Shown: one piece after another, positions 12,423-21,255 of the stretch | Layout of the letters: each line of letters begins with the position of its first letter | Position numbering within the stretch: position 1 is the first letter of the stretch | From: Erysipelotrichaceae bacterium | GTDB lineage: Bacteria > Bacillota_I > Bacilli_A > RFN20 > CAG-826 | DNA length: 36,147 nucleotides | Direction: 5' to 3' | NCBI GenBank assembly: GCA_015059185.1 | Contig: SVAY01000016.1 | Location: 1-36,147, forward strand | The notes under the pieces: generated by a model | Database searches by the model: none | Seen by the model: only the letters and a program-made list of their open reading frames with translations | Told to the model about the DNA's origin: nothing | Program-made: the position numbers and the translations under genes

Positions 12423-14819
12423 ATGGGATTCTTTGATAAACGTGCTCTTAAGAAGTATCAAAAGGAAGCTAAGCAAGTTATTTCTTATGAATCAACTATG
12501 GCAGCTTTAAGCGATGAAGAATTAAGGGCTAAAACAGATTATTTTAGAAATTTATTAGCGAACGGAAAAACACTTGATGACATTAAGTATGAAGCTTTTG
12601 CAGTTGCTAGAGAAGCAGCGAAAAGAACGCTTAAGGAATTTCCTTATCCAGTTCAAATCATTGGTTCATTAGTTCTTCATAACGGTGATATCGCTGAAAT
12701 GAGAACTGGTGAAGGTAAGACATTAACTGCTACTATGGCGGTTTATCTTAATGCTTTAGCAGGTAAAGGTGTCCATGTTGTCACTGTTAACGAATATTTA
12801 AGTAGTCGTGACGCGGAATGGATGGGCCAAGTATATCGTTTCTTAGGTTTAACTGTTGGAGTTAACCTTAGAAGCAAGAGCCCAAGTGAAAAACGTGAAG
12901 CATATTTATGTGATATTACATATACCACTAACTCAGAATTAGGCTTTGATTATCTTAGAGATAATATGGCAACATCTATGGATAGAAGAGTCCTTCGTGG
13001 TCTTAACTTCTGTATCATCGATGAAGCTGACTCTATTTTAATTGATGAATCAAGAACCCCATTAATTATTTCTGGTGGCGCTAAAGCTAGCGCCTCCCAA
13101 TATACCGTTGCGGATAGATTTGTTAAAACTCTTAAGAAGGAAGTTGATTTCACAATTGACGTGAAAGAAAAGACCGTTAACTTAACTGATGCCGGTAATA
13201 AGAAAGCCGAAAGAATGTTTGGCATTCAAAACTTATACAACCCTGAATATGCAGACTTAGTCCACCGTATCCATAATGCTCTTAGAGCAAACTATATTAT
13301 GGCACGTGATGTTGACTATTTAGTGGATGCTGAAGGGCAAGTACAAATCATTGACCAATTCACAGGTCGTGTCCTCCCAGGTAGAGAGTGGAGTGATGGT
13401 TTACATCAAGCCGTTCAAGCTAAAGAAAACGTTCAAATTAAACAAGAGACCGTCACTTTAGCGACGATTACATATCAAAACTTCTTCCGTCTATATAAGA
13501 AGATGGCTGGTATGACTGGTACTGCTAAGACTGAAGAAGAAGAATTTAGAAAGATCTATAACATGAGAGTTGTGGTCATTCCTACTAATAGACCAATTCA
13601 AAGAATTGATGCTTTAGATTATGTCTACGCTCATAAAGGACCAAAACTTGCTGCCTTAATTAAAGAAGTGAAAGAAAGACATGAGAAAGGCCAACCAATC
13701 TTAATTGGTACTGTTTCCGTTGAATCTTCTGAAGAGATTTCTAAGTTATTAACTGAAGCCGGTTTACCTCATGAAATGTTAAACGCAAAGAACCACGCTC
13801 GTGAAGCTGAAATTATCGCTGAAGCTGGTAAAAAAGGTAGAATCACCCTTGCTACTAATATGGCAGGGCGTGGTACCGATATTAAGATTGATGATGAAGT
13901 AAGAGCTTTAGGTGGTTTATGTGTCTTTGGTACTGAAAGACATGAATCAAGACGTATTGATAACCAACTTAGAGGTCGTGCTGGACGTCAAGGTGATCCA
14001 GGTTTCTCAAGATTCTATGTTTCTTTTGATGATACCTTACTTGTGAGATTCGCGGCTGATGGTATTAAGAACTATATTGAAAAGAACTTTGGTGATGAAC
14101 CTCTTGAAGCAAGAATGGTAACTAATGTTATCACCTCTGCTCAAAAGAGAATTGAAGGCATGAACTTTGATACTCGTAAAAACTTACTCGATTACGATGA
14201 TGTTTTAGCCAAACAACGTCAAATTGTTTATGACAAACGTGACCGTATTATTGAGGGTGCAAAAATCGATGACATTATTGACGAAATTTTCTCTACCACT
14301 GGTAACTTCTTAGCACGTAAAGCGGTACCTTTAGGTAGTACAGATAATACTGTTAGTGGTGAATTACTCAAGAAAGAAGTAGAGCCACGTTTCTTACCAA
14401 CCGGAAGTATTAAAGTTAATCTTTATGATGAGTCTCCAGTTGAAGATTGTGGACCAGATTTAGGTGATGTCATCTATGATTACTTCTTAGAAAGACGTGC
14501 TGGTTGGGTACCAGGTAGTGAAGAACAAGTTACTCGTAATATTATTCTTCATTGTATTGACCAAAACTGGACCAAACATATCGATGCAATGGCGAGACTA
14601 AGAGAAGGTATTCACCTTAGAAGTTACGCTAATGTCAACCCACTTCAAGACTACGTTAACGAAGGCTATCGTATGTTTAGAGAATGTTTAGAATTAGCTT
14701 CTGTTGATGCAGTTTTAAATCTTGTTAATGTTGTGGTTAAACCAAACGAACCTCAAGAAGAAAAGAAAGACGTTATCGATAACAAAGAAGAACCTGCAAA
14801 GGTTGAGGAAAAGAAATAA
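12423..14819 (+). CDS. secA: Protein translocase ATPase SecA
   Basis: A 798-residue SecA, the motor that pushes preproteins through SecYEG. Walker A is GEGKTLTAT (about 99-107) and the DEAD region DEADSILIDESRTPLIISGG (about 200). The preprotein cross-linking domain follows. The second motor half has TNMAGRGTDIKI and QLRGRAGRQGDPG, and a helical scaffold ends the core. The C-terminal tail is Glu/Lys-rich and lacks the Cys-rich SEC-C zinc site, as in several Bacilli. The gene heads secA-prfB-yitT-uvrB, in which each gene overlaps the next by 1-8 bases. Confidence 0.97.
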   Translation: MGFFDKRALKKYQKEAKQVISYESTMAALSDEELRAKTDYFRNLLANGKTLDDIKYEAFAVAREAAKRTLKEFPYPVQIIGSLVLHNGDIAEMRTGEGKTLTATMAVYLNALAGKGVHVVTVNEYLSSRDAEWMGQVYRFLGLTVGVNLRSKSPSEKREAYLCDITYTTNSELGFDYLRDNMATSMDRRVLRGLNFCIIDEADSILIDESRTPLIISGGAKASASQYTVADRFVKTLKKEVDFTIDVKEKTVNLTDAGNKKAERMFGIQNLYNPEYADLVHRIHNALRANYIMARDVDYLVDAEGQVQIIDQFTGRVLPGREWSDGLHQAVQAKENVQIKQETVTLATITYQNFFRLYKKMAGMTGTAKTEEEEFRKIYNMRVVVIPTNRPIQRIDALDYVYAHKGPKLAALIKEVKERHEKGQPILIGTVSVESSEEISKLLTEAGLPHEMLNAKNHAREAEIIAEAGKKGRITLATNMAGRGTDIKIDDEVRALGGLCVFGTERHESRRIDNQLRGRAGRQGDPGFSRFYVSFDDTLLVRFAADGIKNYIEKNFGDEPLEARMVTNVITSAQKRIEGMNFDTRKNLLDYDDVLAKQRQIVYDKRDRIIEGAKIDDIIDEIFSTTGNFLARKAVPLGSTDNTVSGELLKKEVEPRFLPTGSIKVNLYDESPVEDCGPDLGDVIYDYFLERRAGWVPGSEEQVTRNIILHCIDQNWTKHIDAMARLREGIHLRSYANVNPLQDYVNEGYRMFRECLELASVDAVLNLVNVVVKPNEPQEEKKDVIDNKEEPAKVEEKK

Positions 14820-15923
14820 TGAAAGACCTTGTAATCTTAAAGCAAGATTTGGGTGCTGTTGGCGAGAGAATCCGTCAACTCGGGTCTTCACTTTGACCTC
14901 GATAAACTAAATAAAGATATTGCTGAATTAACTGTAATAAGTGAAAAAGAAGATTTTTGGAACAATCAGAAATCTGCTTTAGAAGTGATCGAAAAACTCA
15001 ACAATTCGAAGGAAATTGTGGGGAATTACAAGAAAATCAGTCAAGATTACAAAGATTTAGTAGAGCTATTAGAACTTGAAGACGAATCTTTATATGATCA
15101 AATCGATGAATCATTAACTGAACTTGATAAGATGGTAAAAGAGTTTCAAATTCAAATCCTTTTTACTGGAGAATTTGATTCATTAAATGCGATATTAGAA
15201 ATCCATCCTGGCGCAGGCGGAACAGAAGCGCAAGATTGGGCTGATATGCTTTATAGAATGTATGTTCTTTATGCTGAAGCGCATCGTTTTAAAATGAGTT
15301 TATTATCATTTGAAGCCGGTGAAGAAGCTGGTATTAAATCTGTCACTATTAAGATCAGCGGAAAGAATGCTTATGGCTTACTTAAAGGCGAGAAAGGCGT
15401 TCATCGTTTAGTAAGAATTTCTCCTTTTGATGCGAATAAAAGAAGGCATACTTCATTTGCTTCAGTGAACGTCATTCCAGAATTTAAAGATAACACCATT
15501 GATATACAAATAAATGACGCAGATTTAAAGATTGATACCTATCGAAGCGGAGGTGCTGGTGGTCAAAACGTTAATAAAGTTGAGACTGCTGTTAGAATCA
15601 CTCACCTTCCTACTGGTATAGTGGTGTCATGTCAAGTTGAGCGTAGCCAATTATCCAATAAGGAGCTTGCGATGCAGATGCTTAAGGGCAAACTCTATTT
15701 ACTCGAAGTCGAGAAAAGACAAAATGCCTTAAATAATATCGTTGGAGAAAAGAAAAATATTGAATGGGGAAGTCAAATCCGATCCTATGTTTTCTGCCCA
15801 TATACTTTAGTGAAAGATAACCGCACTAATTATGAAGAAGTTGATGTCAACAAAGTGATGAATGGTGAGATTGATGGCTTCTTATATGCATATCTACAAA
15901 TGGAGGCTAAGAAAAATGCTTAA
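14819..15923 (+). CDS. prfB: Peptide chain release factor 2, with programmed +1 frameshift
   Basis: RF2 recognises UGA and UAA. ATG 14819 overlaps the secA stop (TAATG). The first 25 codons end CTT TGA (stop at 14894-14896); skipping T14894 restores the frame at GAC 14895 and yields a 367-residue protein, the usual size. The start [20 protein letters not shown] matches RF2 N-termini, and the joined SSLDLDKL fits the family. The stop-recognition SPF motif (RISPFD) and the catalytic GGQ ([10 protein letters not shown], about residue 243) are present. In the classic site a strong SD lies 3 bases before CTT; here only GGG lies 6 bases before it, so stimulation may differ. UGA serves as a stop, and the level of RF2 controls its own frameshift. 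Confidence 0.95.
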
Positions 15924-16821
15924 AAAACCTACCAAGATACAAGTCTTTAGTTTTATTTGTAATAACGCTTTGGTATTAATCGGTGCATTCTTTTTAGCGA
16001 TTGCTTCTAGTATCTTCTTAGTTAAACTCAATATCGTTGCTGGTGGTCTTAGTGGTATCGCTATTATCGTTCAACATTATGTCGACTTCCCTGTTATTGA
16101 TATCGTTGTATGGAGTTTATCTGCAGCGTTATGGATAGTGGGATGGTTTACTTGTGGTAAGGAGTTCTCATTAAGAACGCTTTTATCAACACTTGCTTAT
16201 CCTGGCTTCTTAACGTTAATGATGCGTGTAGATTATTTCCAAAACATTGCTACTCAAATCGCAGGGGATGGTAGTACTGGTAACATCTTAATATGTGGCT
16301 TGTTTGCTGGTGTCTTTATTGGGGCTGGAGTAGCGTTAACTTTCTTAGGAAAGGGATCAACTGGTGGAGTTGATGTTATTATCTATATACTTGCTAAGCA
16401 CACTAAGCTTAAAGAAAGCATATGGTCATTTATTGTTGATGGTTCAATCATCGTCTTATCAATGATTTTGATCCCACATCAATGGATTAACTCTTTAGTA
16501 GGTATTATCAGTGCCTTTATTGCGTCCTTAATGATTGACTTTATTTATAACTCTAATATCTCTAGCTACCAAGCTGATGTTATTTCTGATCATTGGGAAG
16601 AGATATCAAGGTTTGCTCAGGATGTTCTTGGTAGGGGCGCTACCATTATTCACGCTGAAGGTGGATATAAAGGGGAAGCTAGAATTATTGTTCGTATCGT
16701 TTTTGAAAAACGTCAATTTGATAAATTAAGAAAATATATTGCAAGTGTTGATCCAAAAGCATTTGTGACTTATACCCAAACAAAAGCGGTGTATGGAGAA
16801 GGATTTACGGAACATAAATAA
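15916..16821 (+). CDS. yitT: YitT family membrane protein
   Basis: A 301-residue protein with about five membrane helices in the first 200 residues (YitT_membrane/DUF161: [23 protein letters not shown], then [11 protein letters not shown]). A C-terminal DUF2179 domain (about 215-295) contains [15 protein letters not shown]. The transport role is unproven in the family. ATG 15916 is chosen because GGAGG (15902-15906) lies 9 bases upstream; it overlaps prfB by 8 bases. The stop TAA overlaps the uvrB start. Confidence 0.88.
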   Translation: MLKKPTKIQVFSFICNNALVLIGAFFLAIASSIFLVKLNIVAGGLSGIAIIVQHYVDFPVIDIVVWSLSAALWIVGWFTCGKEFSLRTLLSTLAYPGFLTLMMRVDYFQNIATQIAGDGSTGNILICGLFAGVFIGAGVALTFLGKGSTGGVDVIIYILAKHTKLKESIWSFIVDGSIIVLSMILIPHQWINSLVGIISAFIASLMIDFIYNSNISSYQADVISDHWEEISRFAQDVLGRGATIIHAEGGYKGEARIIVRIVFEKRQFDKLRKYIASVDPKAFVTYTQTKAVYGEGFTEHK

Positions 16822-18809
16822 TGGAAATGAATCATCCTTTTGAACTTGTTAGTAAATTTAAACCAACTGGAGATCAGCCAACCGCGATTAAAGAATTAGT
16901 GGAAGGATTAAACGAAGGAAAGAGACTCCAAGTCCTTTTAGGTGCGACTGGAACTGGTAAGACTTTTACGATGGCTAACATCATTCAAAGGGTGCAAAGA
17001 CCAACACTAGTTTTAGTCCATAATAAAACTCTTGCAGGGCAATTATATTCGGAATTTAAAGAGTTATTTCCTAATAATCGTGTAGAATATTTCGTTTCTA
17101 ACTTCGATTTTTATCAACCTGAAGCCTACATTCCTAAAAGCGATACATATATTGATAAGACCGCTTTAATGAATGATGAAATTGAGATGCTTCGTACTAG
17201 TGCAATTAACTCTATCTTAGAAAGAAATGATACGATTGTTGTTGCTTCTGTTGCCTCAATCTATGGCTTAACTGATCCGGATGAATATCGTAATTTAGTC
17301 TTTAATATTAGGGTGGGTGAAACGATTAATAGAACAGAATTTTATAAGTCACTCGTGGACGCTCAATATAAGAGAAATAACTTAGATCCTCTTCCAGGCA
17401 CTTTTAGAGTGAGAGGAGATATCATTGAAATCGTTCCTGCTAATATGGAAACCAATTCGGTTATCCGTATTGATACATTCGGTGATGAGATAGAAAAGAT
17501 TTATGAAGTAGAATTATTAAGTGGAGAAGTTAAACATACTTATCATACTTATCCTATCTTCCCAGCTTATGATCACGCTTCTACTAGAGAACGTATTAAA
17601 GAAGCATGTATCACCATTAAAGAAGAACTTAAAGAAAGACTAGAATATTTTAAAAGTGAAGGTAAGTTACTTGAGGCTGAGAGGCTTGAAATGCGTACCA
17701 ATCAAGATATCGAGAATATGGAAGAATTTGGTATGTGTCCTGGTATAGAAAACTATTCACGCCATATTGATAAACGTAAGCCAGGTCAAAGACCATTCTG
17801 TTTAATCGATTATTTTGATAAAGATAATATGCTTTTATTCGTGGATGAAAGTCATGCAACCTTCCCTCAACTTAGAGGTATGTATAATGGTGATAGGAGT
17901 AGAAAGACTACTTTAGTAGAATATGGTTTTAGATTACCTAGCGCCCTAGATAATAGACCACTTAATTTTGAAGAATTTGAATCATTAATGCCTCAAACCA
18001 TTTGTACTAGTGCTACTCCAGGTGATTATGAACTTGATAGAACTGATAATAAGATTGTGGAACAAATCATTCGTCCTACTGGATTACTTGATCCTCGAAT
18101 TGAAGTAAGACCTACTAATGGTCAAATTGATGATTTATTACACGAGATAAATATGAGGGTTAAGAAAAACGAGAGAGTGATGATTGTGACTCTTACTATT
18201 CGTATGGCTGAAGACCTCACTAATTATTTAAAAGAACGTGGAATTAAGGTTGTGTATCTTCATCACGAAACTAAGACGCTGGAAAGAAGTGAAATCATCT
18301 ATCAATTAAGAAAAGGTAAATATGATGTTTTAATTGGTATCAACCTCCTAAGAGAAGGCTTAGATATTCCAGAAGTTAGTATGATTGCGATTTTAGATGC
18401 GGATAAAGAAGGTTTCTTAAGAAGCACTCGTTCTTTAATCCAAGTTACTGGTAGAGCGGCGAGAAATGAACATGGTTTAGTGATTATGTATGGTGACCAT
18501 ATTACTGACTCAATGCGAGAAACAATTGATGAGACTAATCGTCGACGTAGTATTCAACAAGCATATAATGATGAAAACGGCATTATTCCTACGACCATTG
18601 TGAAAGCCATTACCCCTCCAATCCATAATACTGATGACGAGATTGATGAGATGGTGAAGTTAACTAAACATGGCACCCGTTCTCAAATCACGACACGTAT
18701 TAAAGAGCTTGAGAAACAGATGAAACAAGCAGCAAAAGAATTTGATTTTGAAAAAGCCGCGGAGTTACGTGATATCATTTTAGAAATGAAAGCGAATCTT
18801 AACGCTTAA
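16821..18809 (+). CDS. uvrB: Excinuclease ABC subunit B
   Basis: A 662-residue UvrB, the damage-verifying helicase-like subunit of nucleotide excision repair. Walker A is [10 protein letters not shown] (about 41-50), the beta-hairpin region is [15 protein letters not shown], the DE-box is [11 protein letters not shown], and motif VI is [12 protein letters not shown]. The C-terminal UVR coiled-coil (about 627-662) that contacts UvrC is present. ATG 16821 overlaps the yitT stop by one base; ATG 16827 is an alternative. uvrA, often adjacent, is not in the window. It is the last gene of the secA run. Confidence 0.97.
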   Translation: MEMNHPFELVSKFKPTGDQPTAIKELVEGLNEGKRLQVLLGATGTGKTFTMANIIQRVQRPTLVLVHNKTLAGQLYSEFKELFPNNRVEYFVSNFDFYQPEAYIPKSDTYIDKTALMNDEIEMLRTSAINSILERNDTIVVASVASIYGLTDPDEYRNLVFNIRVGETINRTEFYKSLVDAQYKRNNLDPLPGTFRVRGDIIEIVPANMETNSVIRIDTFGDEIEKIYEVELLSGEVKHTYHTYPIFPAYDHASTRERIKEACITIKEELKERLEYFKSEGKLLEAERLEMRTNQDIENMEEFGMCPGIENYSRHIDKRKPGQRPFCLIDYFDKDNMLLFVDESHATFPQLRGMYNGDRSRKTTLVEYGFRLPSALDNRPLNFEEFESLMPQTICTSATPGDYELDRTDNKIVEQIIRPTGLLDPRIEVRPTNGQIDDLLHEINMRVKKNERVMIVTLTIRMAEDLTNYLKERGIKVVYLHHETKTLERSEIIYQLRKGKYDVLIGINLLREGLDIPEVSMIAILDADKEGFLRSTRSLIQVTGRAARNEHGLVIMYGDHITDSMRETIDETNRRRSIQQAYNDENGIIPTTIVKAITPPIHNTDDEIDEMVKLTKHGTRSQITTRIKELEKQMKQAAKEFDFEKAAELRDIILEMKANLNA

Positions 18810-18834
18810 GATTTATTAAGAATTAATTTAGAAT
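18806..18834 (+). promoter_or_regulatory. Promoter of the DtxR-family gene
   Basis: -35 TTAAGA (18806-18811), a 17-base spacer and -10 TAGAAT (18829-18834). The predicted start near 18841 leaves about 5 bases before ATG 18846, with no ribosome site. Confidence 0.5.
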
Positions 18835-18845
18835 AATAAATAAGT

Positions 18846-19214
18846 ATGAATCAGTTTGAAAGTTTAGAAGATTATTTAGAAAGAATATTAATGCTTAGTG
18901 AAGAGAATAAACCTGTTCGTAGTATTGATATTGCTTTAAGCATGGGTTTTAGTAAACCAAGTGTTTCTATCGCGATGAAGAAACTTAAAGAAAGAGGCCT
19001 TATTGAGATTAATGATAAAGGCCACATCACTTTAACTGGTGAAGGCCATTGTATCGCTTCTACAACTTATGAGAAACATAAACTTATTACTGATGTCTTA
19101 ATTGCTATTGGAGTGAGCGAAGAAGTAGCAAGAGAAGATGCTTGTAAGATTGAACATGAAATAAGTGATGAAACATTTGTGAAACTTAAAGCCTATAAAG
19201 ATAAACTAAGATAA
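18846..19214 (+). CDS. DtxR/MntR-family metal-dependent transcriptional regulator
   Basis: A 122-residue regulator without the C-terminal SH3-like domain, as in MntR. The winged helix-turn-helix is in the first 65 residues (VRSIDIALSMGFSKPSVSIAMKKL). The metal-binding residues typical of MntR are in place: Asp9 and Glu12 of EDYLE, His of YEKHKL, and Glu/His of CKIEHEIS. It likely represses metal uptake genes when Mn or Fe is plentiful. The metal cannot be decided. The message looks nearly leaderless. The next gene begins one base after its stop, so the two are co-expressed. Confidence 0.88.
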   Translation: MNQFESLEDYLERILMLSEENKPVRSIDIALSMGFSKPSVSIAMKKLKERGLIEINDKGHITLTGEGHCIASTTYEKHKLITDVLIAIGVSEEVAREDACKIEHEISDETFVKLKAYKDKLR

Positions 19215-19215
19215 C

Positions 19216-19797
19216 ATGGAAGAAGTATTAGTTAAGAAAAGTAATTACGAAATCATTGATAGACTTAGTTCATATCTATTAAAAGTTAAAAAAGATGATA
19301 AGACATATCTAGTCTATGACTTTTCTATTAACCCAGAAGGATTTGGTGACTTTAAATTTGCATATAAAAGACTAAAGAGTAGTGGAGTCACTATACCTAC
19401 AGTTTATGAACTTGATAAAAAGACTTGCCGCGCTTTAGTAGAAGATGTTGAGGGTGATACTTTATTTGATACTTTGTGTAAGCGTGATTTATTAGATGAA
19501 GAAATGGAACAAGTTTTTATCGCTAACTTTAAAGCGCGTGTTAATCGCATTAGATTAGATTTTGATCCAACTAATTTTATCTATAAAGAAGGCAAATTAT
19601 ATTATCTTCCTTTTACCTTTACTGAATATGTGAGAGACGCTGATTTCACCCAAAAAGAAATTAGGTTATATTTCTACACCAAAGAATTTAAAGAACTCTT
19701 AATCTCTAAGGGTTTACCAATTGATCAAAGTAGACTTAAAAACGAATATGAGAGGAATAAAGAAATCGTCCTCACAGTCGTTAAATATTTTAGATGA
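19216..19797 (+). CDS. Uncharacterised protein, possibly a degenerate kinase-fold protein
   Basis: A 193-residue soluble protein of unknown family. The order of elements suggests a protein-kinase/aminoglycoside-kinase-like fold: a beta segment YLLKVKKDDKTYLVYDF, FAYKRLKSSGVTIPTVYELD, a hinge-like ALVEDVEGDTLFDTL, and RLDFDPTNFIYKEGKLYYL, which resembles the HxDxxxxN catalytic loop followed by a beta pair. The canonical Lys, catalytic His and DFG are not evident, so it may be inactive. It begins one base after the DtxR gene and its stop overlaps the next short frame (ATGA). The fold call is inference. Confidence 0.5.
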   Translation: MEEVLVKKSNYEIIDRLSSYLLKVKKDDKTYLVYDFSINPEGFGDFKFAYKRLKSSGVTIPTVYELDKKTCRALVEDVEGDTLFDTLCKRDLLDEEMEQVFIANFKARVNRIRLDFDPTNFIYKEGKLYYLPFTFTEYVRDADFTQKEIRLYFYTKEFKELLISKGLPIDQSRLKNEYERNKEIVLTVVKYFR

Positions 19798-19898
19798 TAA
19801 TTAAAACTAGCGATATAGCATTTACTGCAATAATATCTGCATTATACGTGGTTTTTACTTTGATTTGCCATCTTTTTAGTTTCTTAATAACAAAGTAA
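19794..19898 (+). pseudogene. Remnant resembling the N-terminus of a QueT-type ECF transporter S component
   Basis: A 34-codon frame starts by ATGA overlap with the previous gene and ends at TAA 19896-19898. Its start, TSDIAFTAIISALYVVFTL, resembles the first helix of QueT/QrtT-family membrane proteins (typically ...TALIAALYVVLTL...), but the frame stops after one helix. No continuation is seen in other frames, and a minus-strand gene ends inside it. It is most simply a decayed gene fragment. A short membrane peptide translated by coupling is also possible. Confidence 0.4.
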
Positions 19899-20120
19899 AG
19901 CAATCAATAATATTACGATACTTGATCCAAGCATTAATGTTGCGAGTAGACCTTCCGTATAGGTGATGAAAGGTTTATCCGGAACTTCTTTTTTCTCTTT
20001 ATGGAATTTTAAATCTTTTCCAAGATAGTGGAACATGAGATAAGCGATGGTGAAAAATAAAATAGCTAATCCAAATAAGATTAAGGCCACATAGAGTAAA
20101 TTCGTTTTCATATATTCCAT
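19884..20120 (-). CDS. Small two-helix membrane protein
   Basis: A 78-residue protein with two hydrophobic helices (about residues 8-33 and 56-76) joined by a charged Lys/Glu-rich loop (KDLKFHKEKKEVPDKP). I do not recognise a family. Starts at 20120 (MEYMK) or 20111 (MKTNL) are both possible. It converges with the QueT-like remnant, overlapping by 15 bases, and diverges from the DJ-1 gene. The composition suggests a real membrane protein. Confidence 0.6.
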   Translation of the reverse strand: MEYMKTNLLYVALILFGLAILFFTIAYLMFHYLGKDLKFHKEKKEVPDKPFITYTEGLLATLMLGSSIVILLIALLCY

Positions 20121-20171
20121 ACTATCTTATAATTTCATTTTTTGAAATAATAAAGAGTGAGGTAAATCGTT

Positions 20172-20720
20172 ATGAAATTATTAATGTTATTTGTAGATGG
20201 CTTTGAAGATACTGAAGCAATTGGAACTTTAGATGTCCTCACCCGTGGGGGAGACGAAGTGACCTGCGCTTCCTTAATGAAAAGAAAAGAAATCACCCCT
20301 AAACTTGGTAGAAGAATAGTAGTAGATACTTGTATCGAAGATATCTCGCTTAAGGATTTTGATGGATTAGTGATTCCTGGTGGTCCAGGTTCATTTAGAA
20401 TTATGCCTAATAACCCTTATATAGATGCGATTATAAATTATTTTAACGACGAACATAAACTTGTTAGTGCCATCTGTGCTGCACCTCACCTTATCGGTAG
20501 ACTAGGATTACTTAAAAACCATAATTTTACGGTCCATCCAGGCTTTGAAGGTGAATGTATAAGTGGAAATTACTTAAGAGAATTAGGAGTCGTTAGAGAC
20601 GATAATATTATCACCGCTAAATCAATGTGGTATTCTCTTGAATTTGGTTTAGCGATACATGAATATTTCCATGGTAAGGAAAGTAGAGACAAACTGCAAA
20701 AAGCTTGCCAAGGTGAATAG
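20172..20720 (+). CDS. DJ-1/PfpI family protein
   Basis: A 182-residue cytosolic protein of the DJ-1/YajL/PfpI superfamily. The nucleophile-elbow Cys102 is in SAICAAPHLIGR, and the conserved Glu is in FVDGFEDTEA near residue 15. GLVIPGGPG and ITAKSMWYSLEFGLAIHEY match 4-methyl-5-(beta-hydroxyethyl)thiazole monophosphate synthase/YajL-type members. Roles proposed for the family include stress protection and glyoxalase or deglycase activity; none can be fixed here. GAGG lies about 9 bases before ATG 20172. Confidence 0.9.
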   Translation: MKLLMLFVDGFEDTEAIGTLDVLTRGGDEVTCASLMKRKEITPKLGRRIVVDTCIEDISLKDFDGLVIPGGPGSFRIMPNNPYIDAIINYFNDEHKLVSAICAAPHLIGRLGLLKNHNFTVHPGFEGECISGNYLRELGVVRDDNIITAKSMWYSLEFGLAIHEYFHGKESRDKLQKACQGE

Positions 20721-20735
20721 TTAATATAATCTACG

Positions 20736-21191
20736 TTAATATATCTTTATTTTGTCGTAATCAAGCTGTCTTTTAAAGAATTCATCCGAAGATGAACCGA
20801 TAAATATTACATCAACTTTTTTCCCCAACGCTTCTTCTAATTCTTCTTCAAATTTACCTTGGTCTATAAAAGTTTTGATATCACCAACGTCACAGTAAAT
20901 ATCGATATCACTGTTATTGTTTGCTTCTCCTCTAGCGTAACTTCCAAATAGATACACTTCATTTATGTTATGCTTTTTGATTATAGGTAACATTCTTTCT
21001 TTTATTTGTTTGATTGTAAGCACTTTGTTATTAATATCTTTCTCGATTAAAGAATTAAGATATCCGTTTATACTAGGCACGGATATAAGCTTGTTCATTG
21101 TTTTTGTATCATCTTTTCTCACACGAAAAGGAAACATCTTATATGTGCTTTTATTGTAATTACCTATGTATTGTTTTTGATTGAAAGACAT
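20736..21191 (-). CDS. Minimal nucleotidyltransferase with N-terminal RHH-like domain
   Basis: A 151-residue protein. Residues about 9-52 (NYNKSTYKMFPFRVRKDD, then a helix and NGYLNSLIEKDI) look like a ribbon-helix-helix DNA-binding domain. Residues about 60-151 are a minimal nucleotidyltransferase (MNT) domain with LFGSYARGEA and SDIDIYCDVG, in which GS and the DxD are catalytic. MNT proteins usually act as antitoxins that AMPylate a HEPN toxin, but no HEPN gene is adjacent. I chose ATG 21191 because ATG 21206 lies inside a perfect 18-base palindrome at the promoter. Self-repression through the RHH domain is likely. Confidence 0.75.
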   Translation of the reverse strand: MSFNQKQYIGNYNKSTYKMFPFRVRKDDTKTMNKLISVPSINGYLNSLIEKDINNKVLTIKQIKERMLPIIKKHNINEVYLFGSYARGEANNNSDIDIYCDVGDIKTFIDQGKFEEELEEALGKKVDVIFIGSSSDEFFKRQLDYDKIKIY

Positions 21192-21202
21192 ATTACATCT
21201 AA

Positions 21203-21220
21203 ACATATGATATCATATGT
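21203..21220. promoter_or_regulatory. 18-base perfect palindrome at the MNT promoter
   Basis: ACATATGATATCATATGT is its own reverse complement. It covers the minus-strand -10 candidate TATCAT (21212 to 21207), with TTGTTT 16 bases upstream, and lies 12 bases before ATG 21191 of a protein with an RHH-like domain. It is a probable operator. Confidence 0.65.
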
Positions 21221-21253
21221 AAAAATAAAAACAATATCCTTATTAAGATATTG
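21221..21253 (-). terminator. Rho-independent terminator after typA
   Basis: On the minus strand CAATATC (21253-21247) pairs with GATATTG (21238-21232) around an eight-base loop, followed by a T-rich run over 21231-21221. The T-run abuts the promoter palindrome of the MNT gene. Confidence 0.8.
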
Positions 21254-21255
21254 CT

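Noticed and set aside
14894..14896. The in-frame TGA in prfB as a pseudogene mutation or sequence error
   Set aside because: CTT-TGA-C is the conserved programmed frameshift site of RF2, and both frames match the family on either side.
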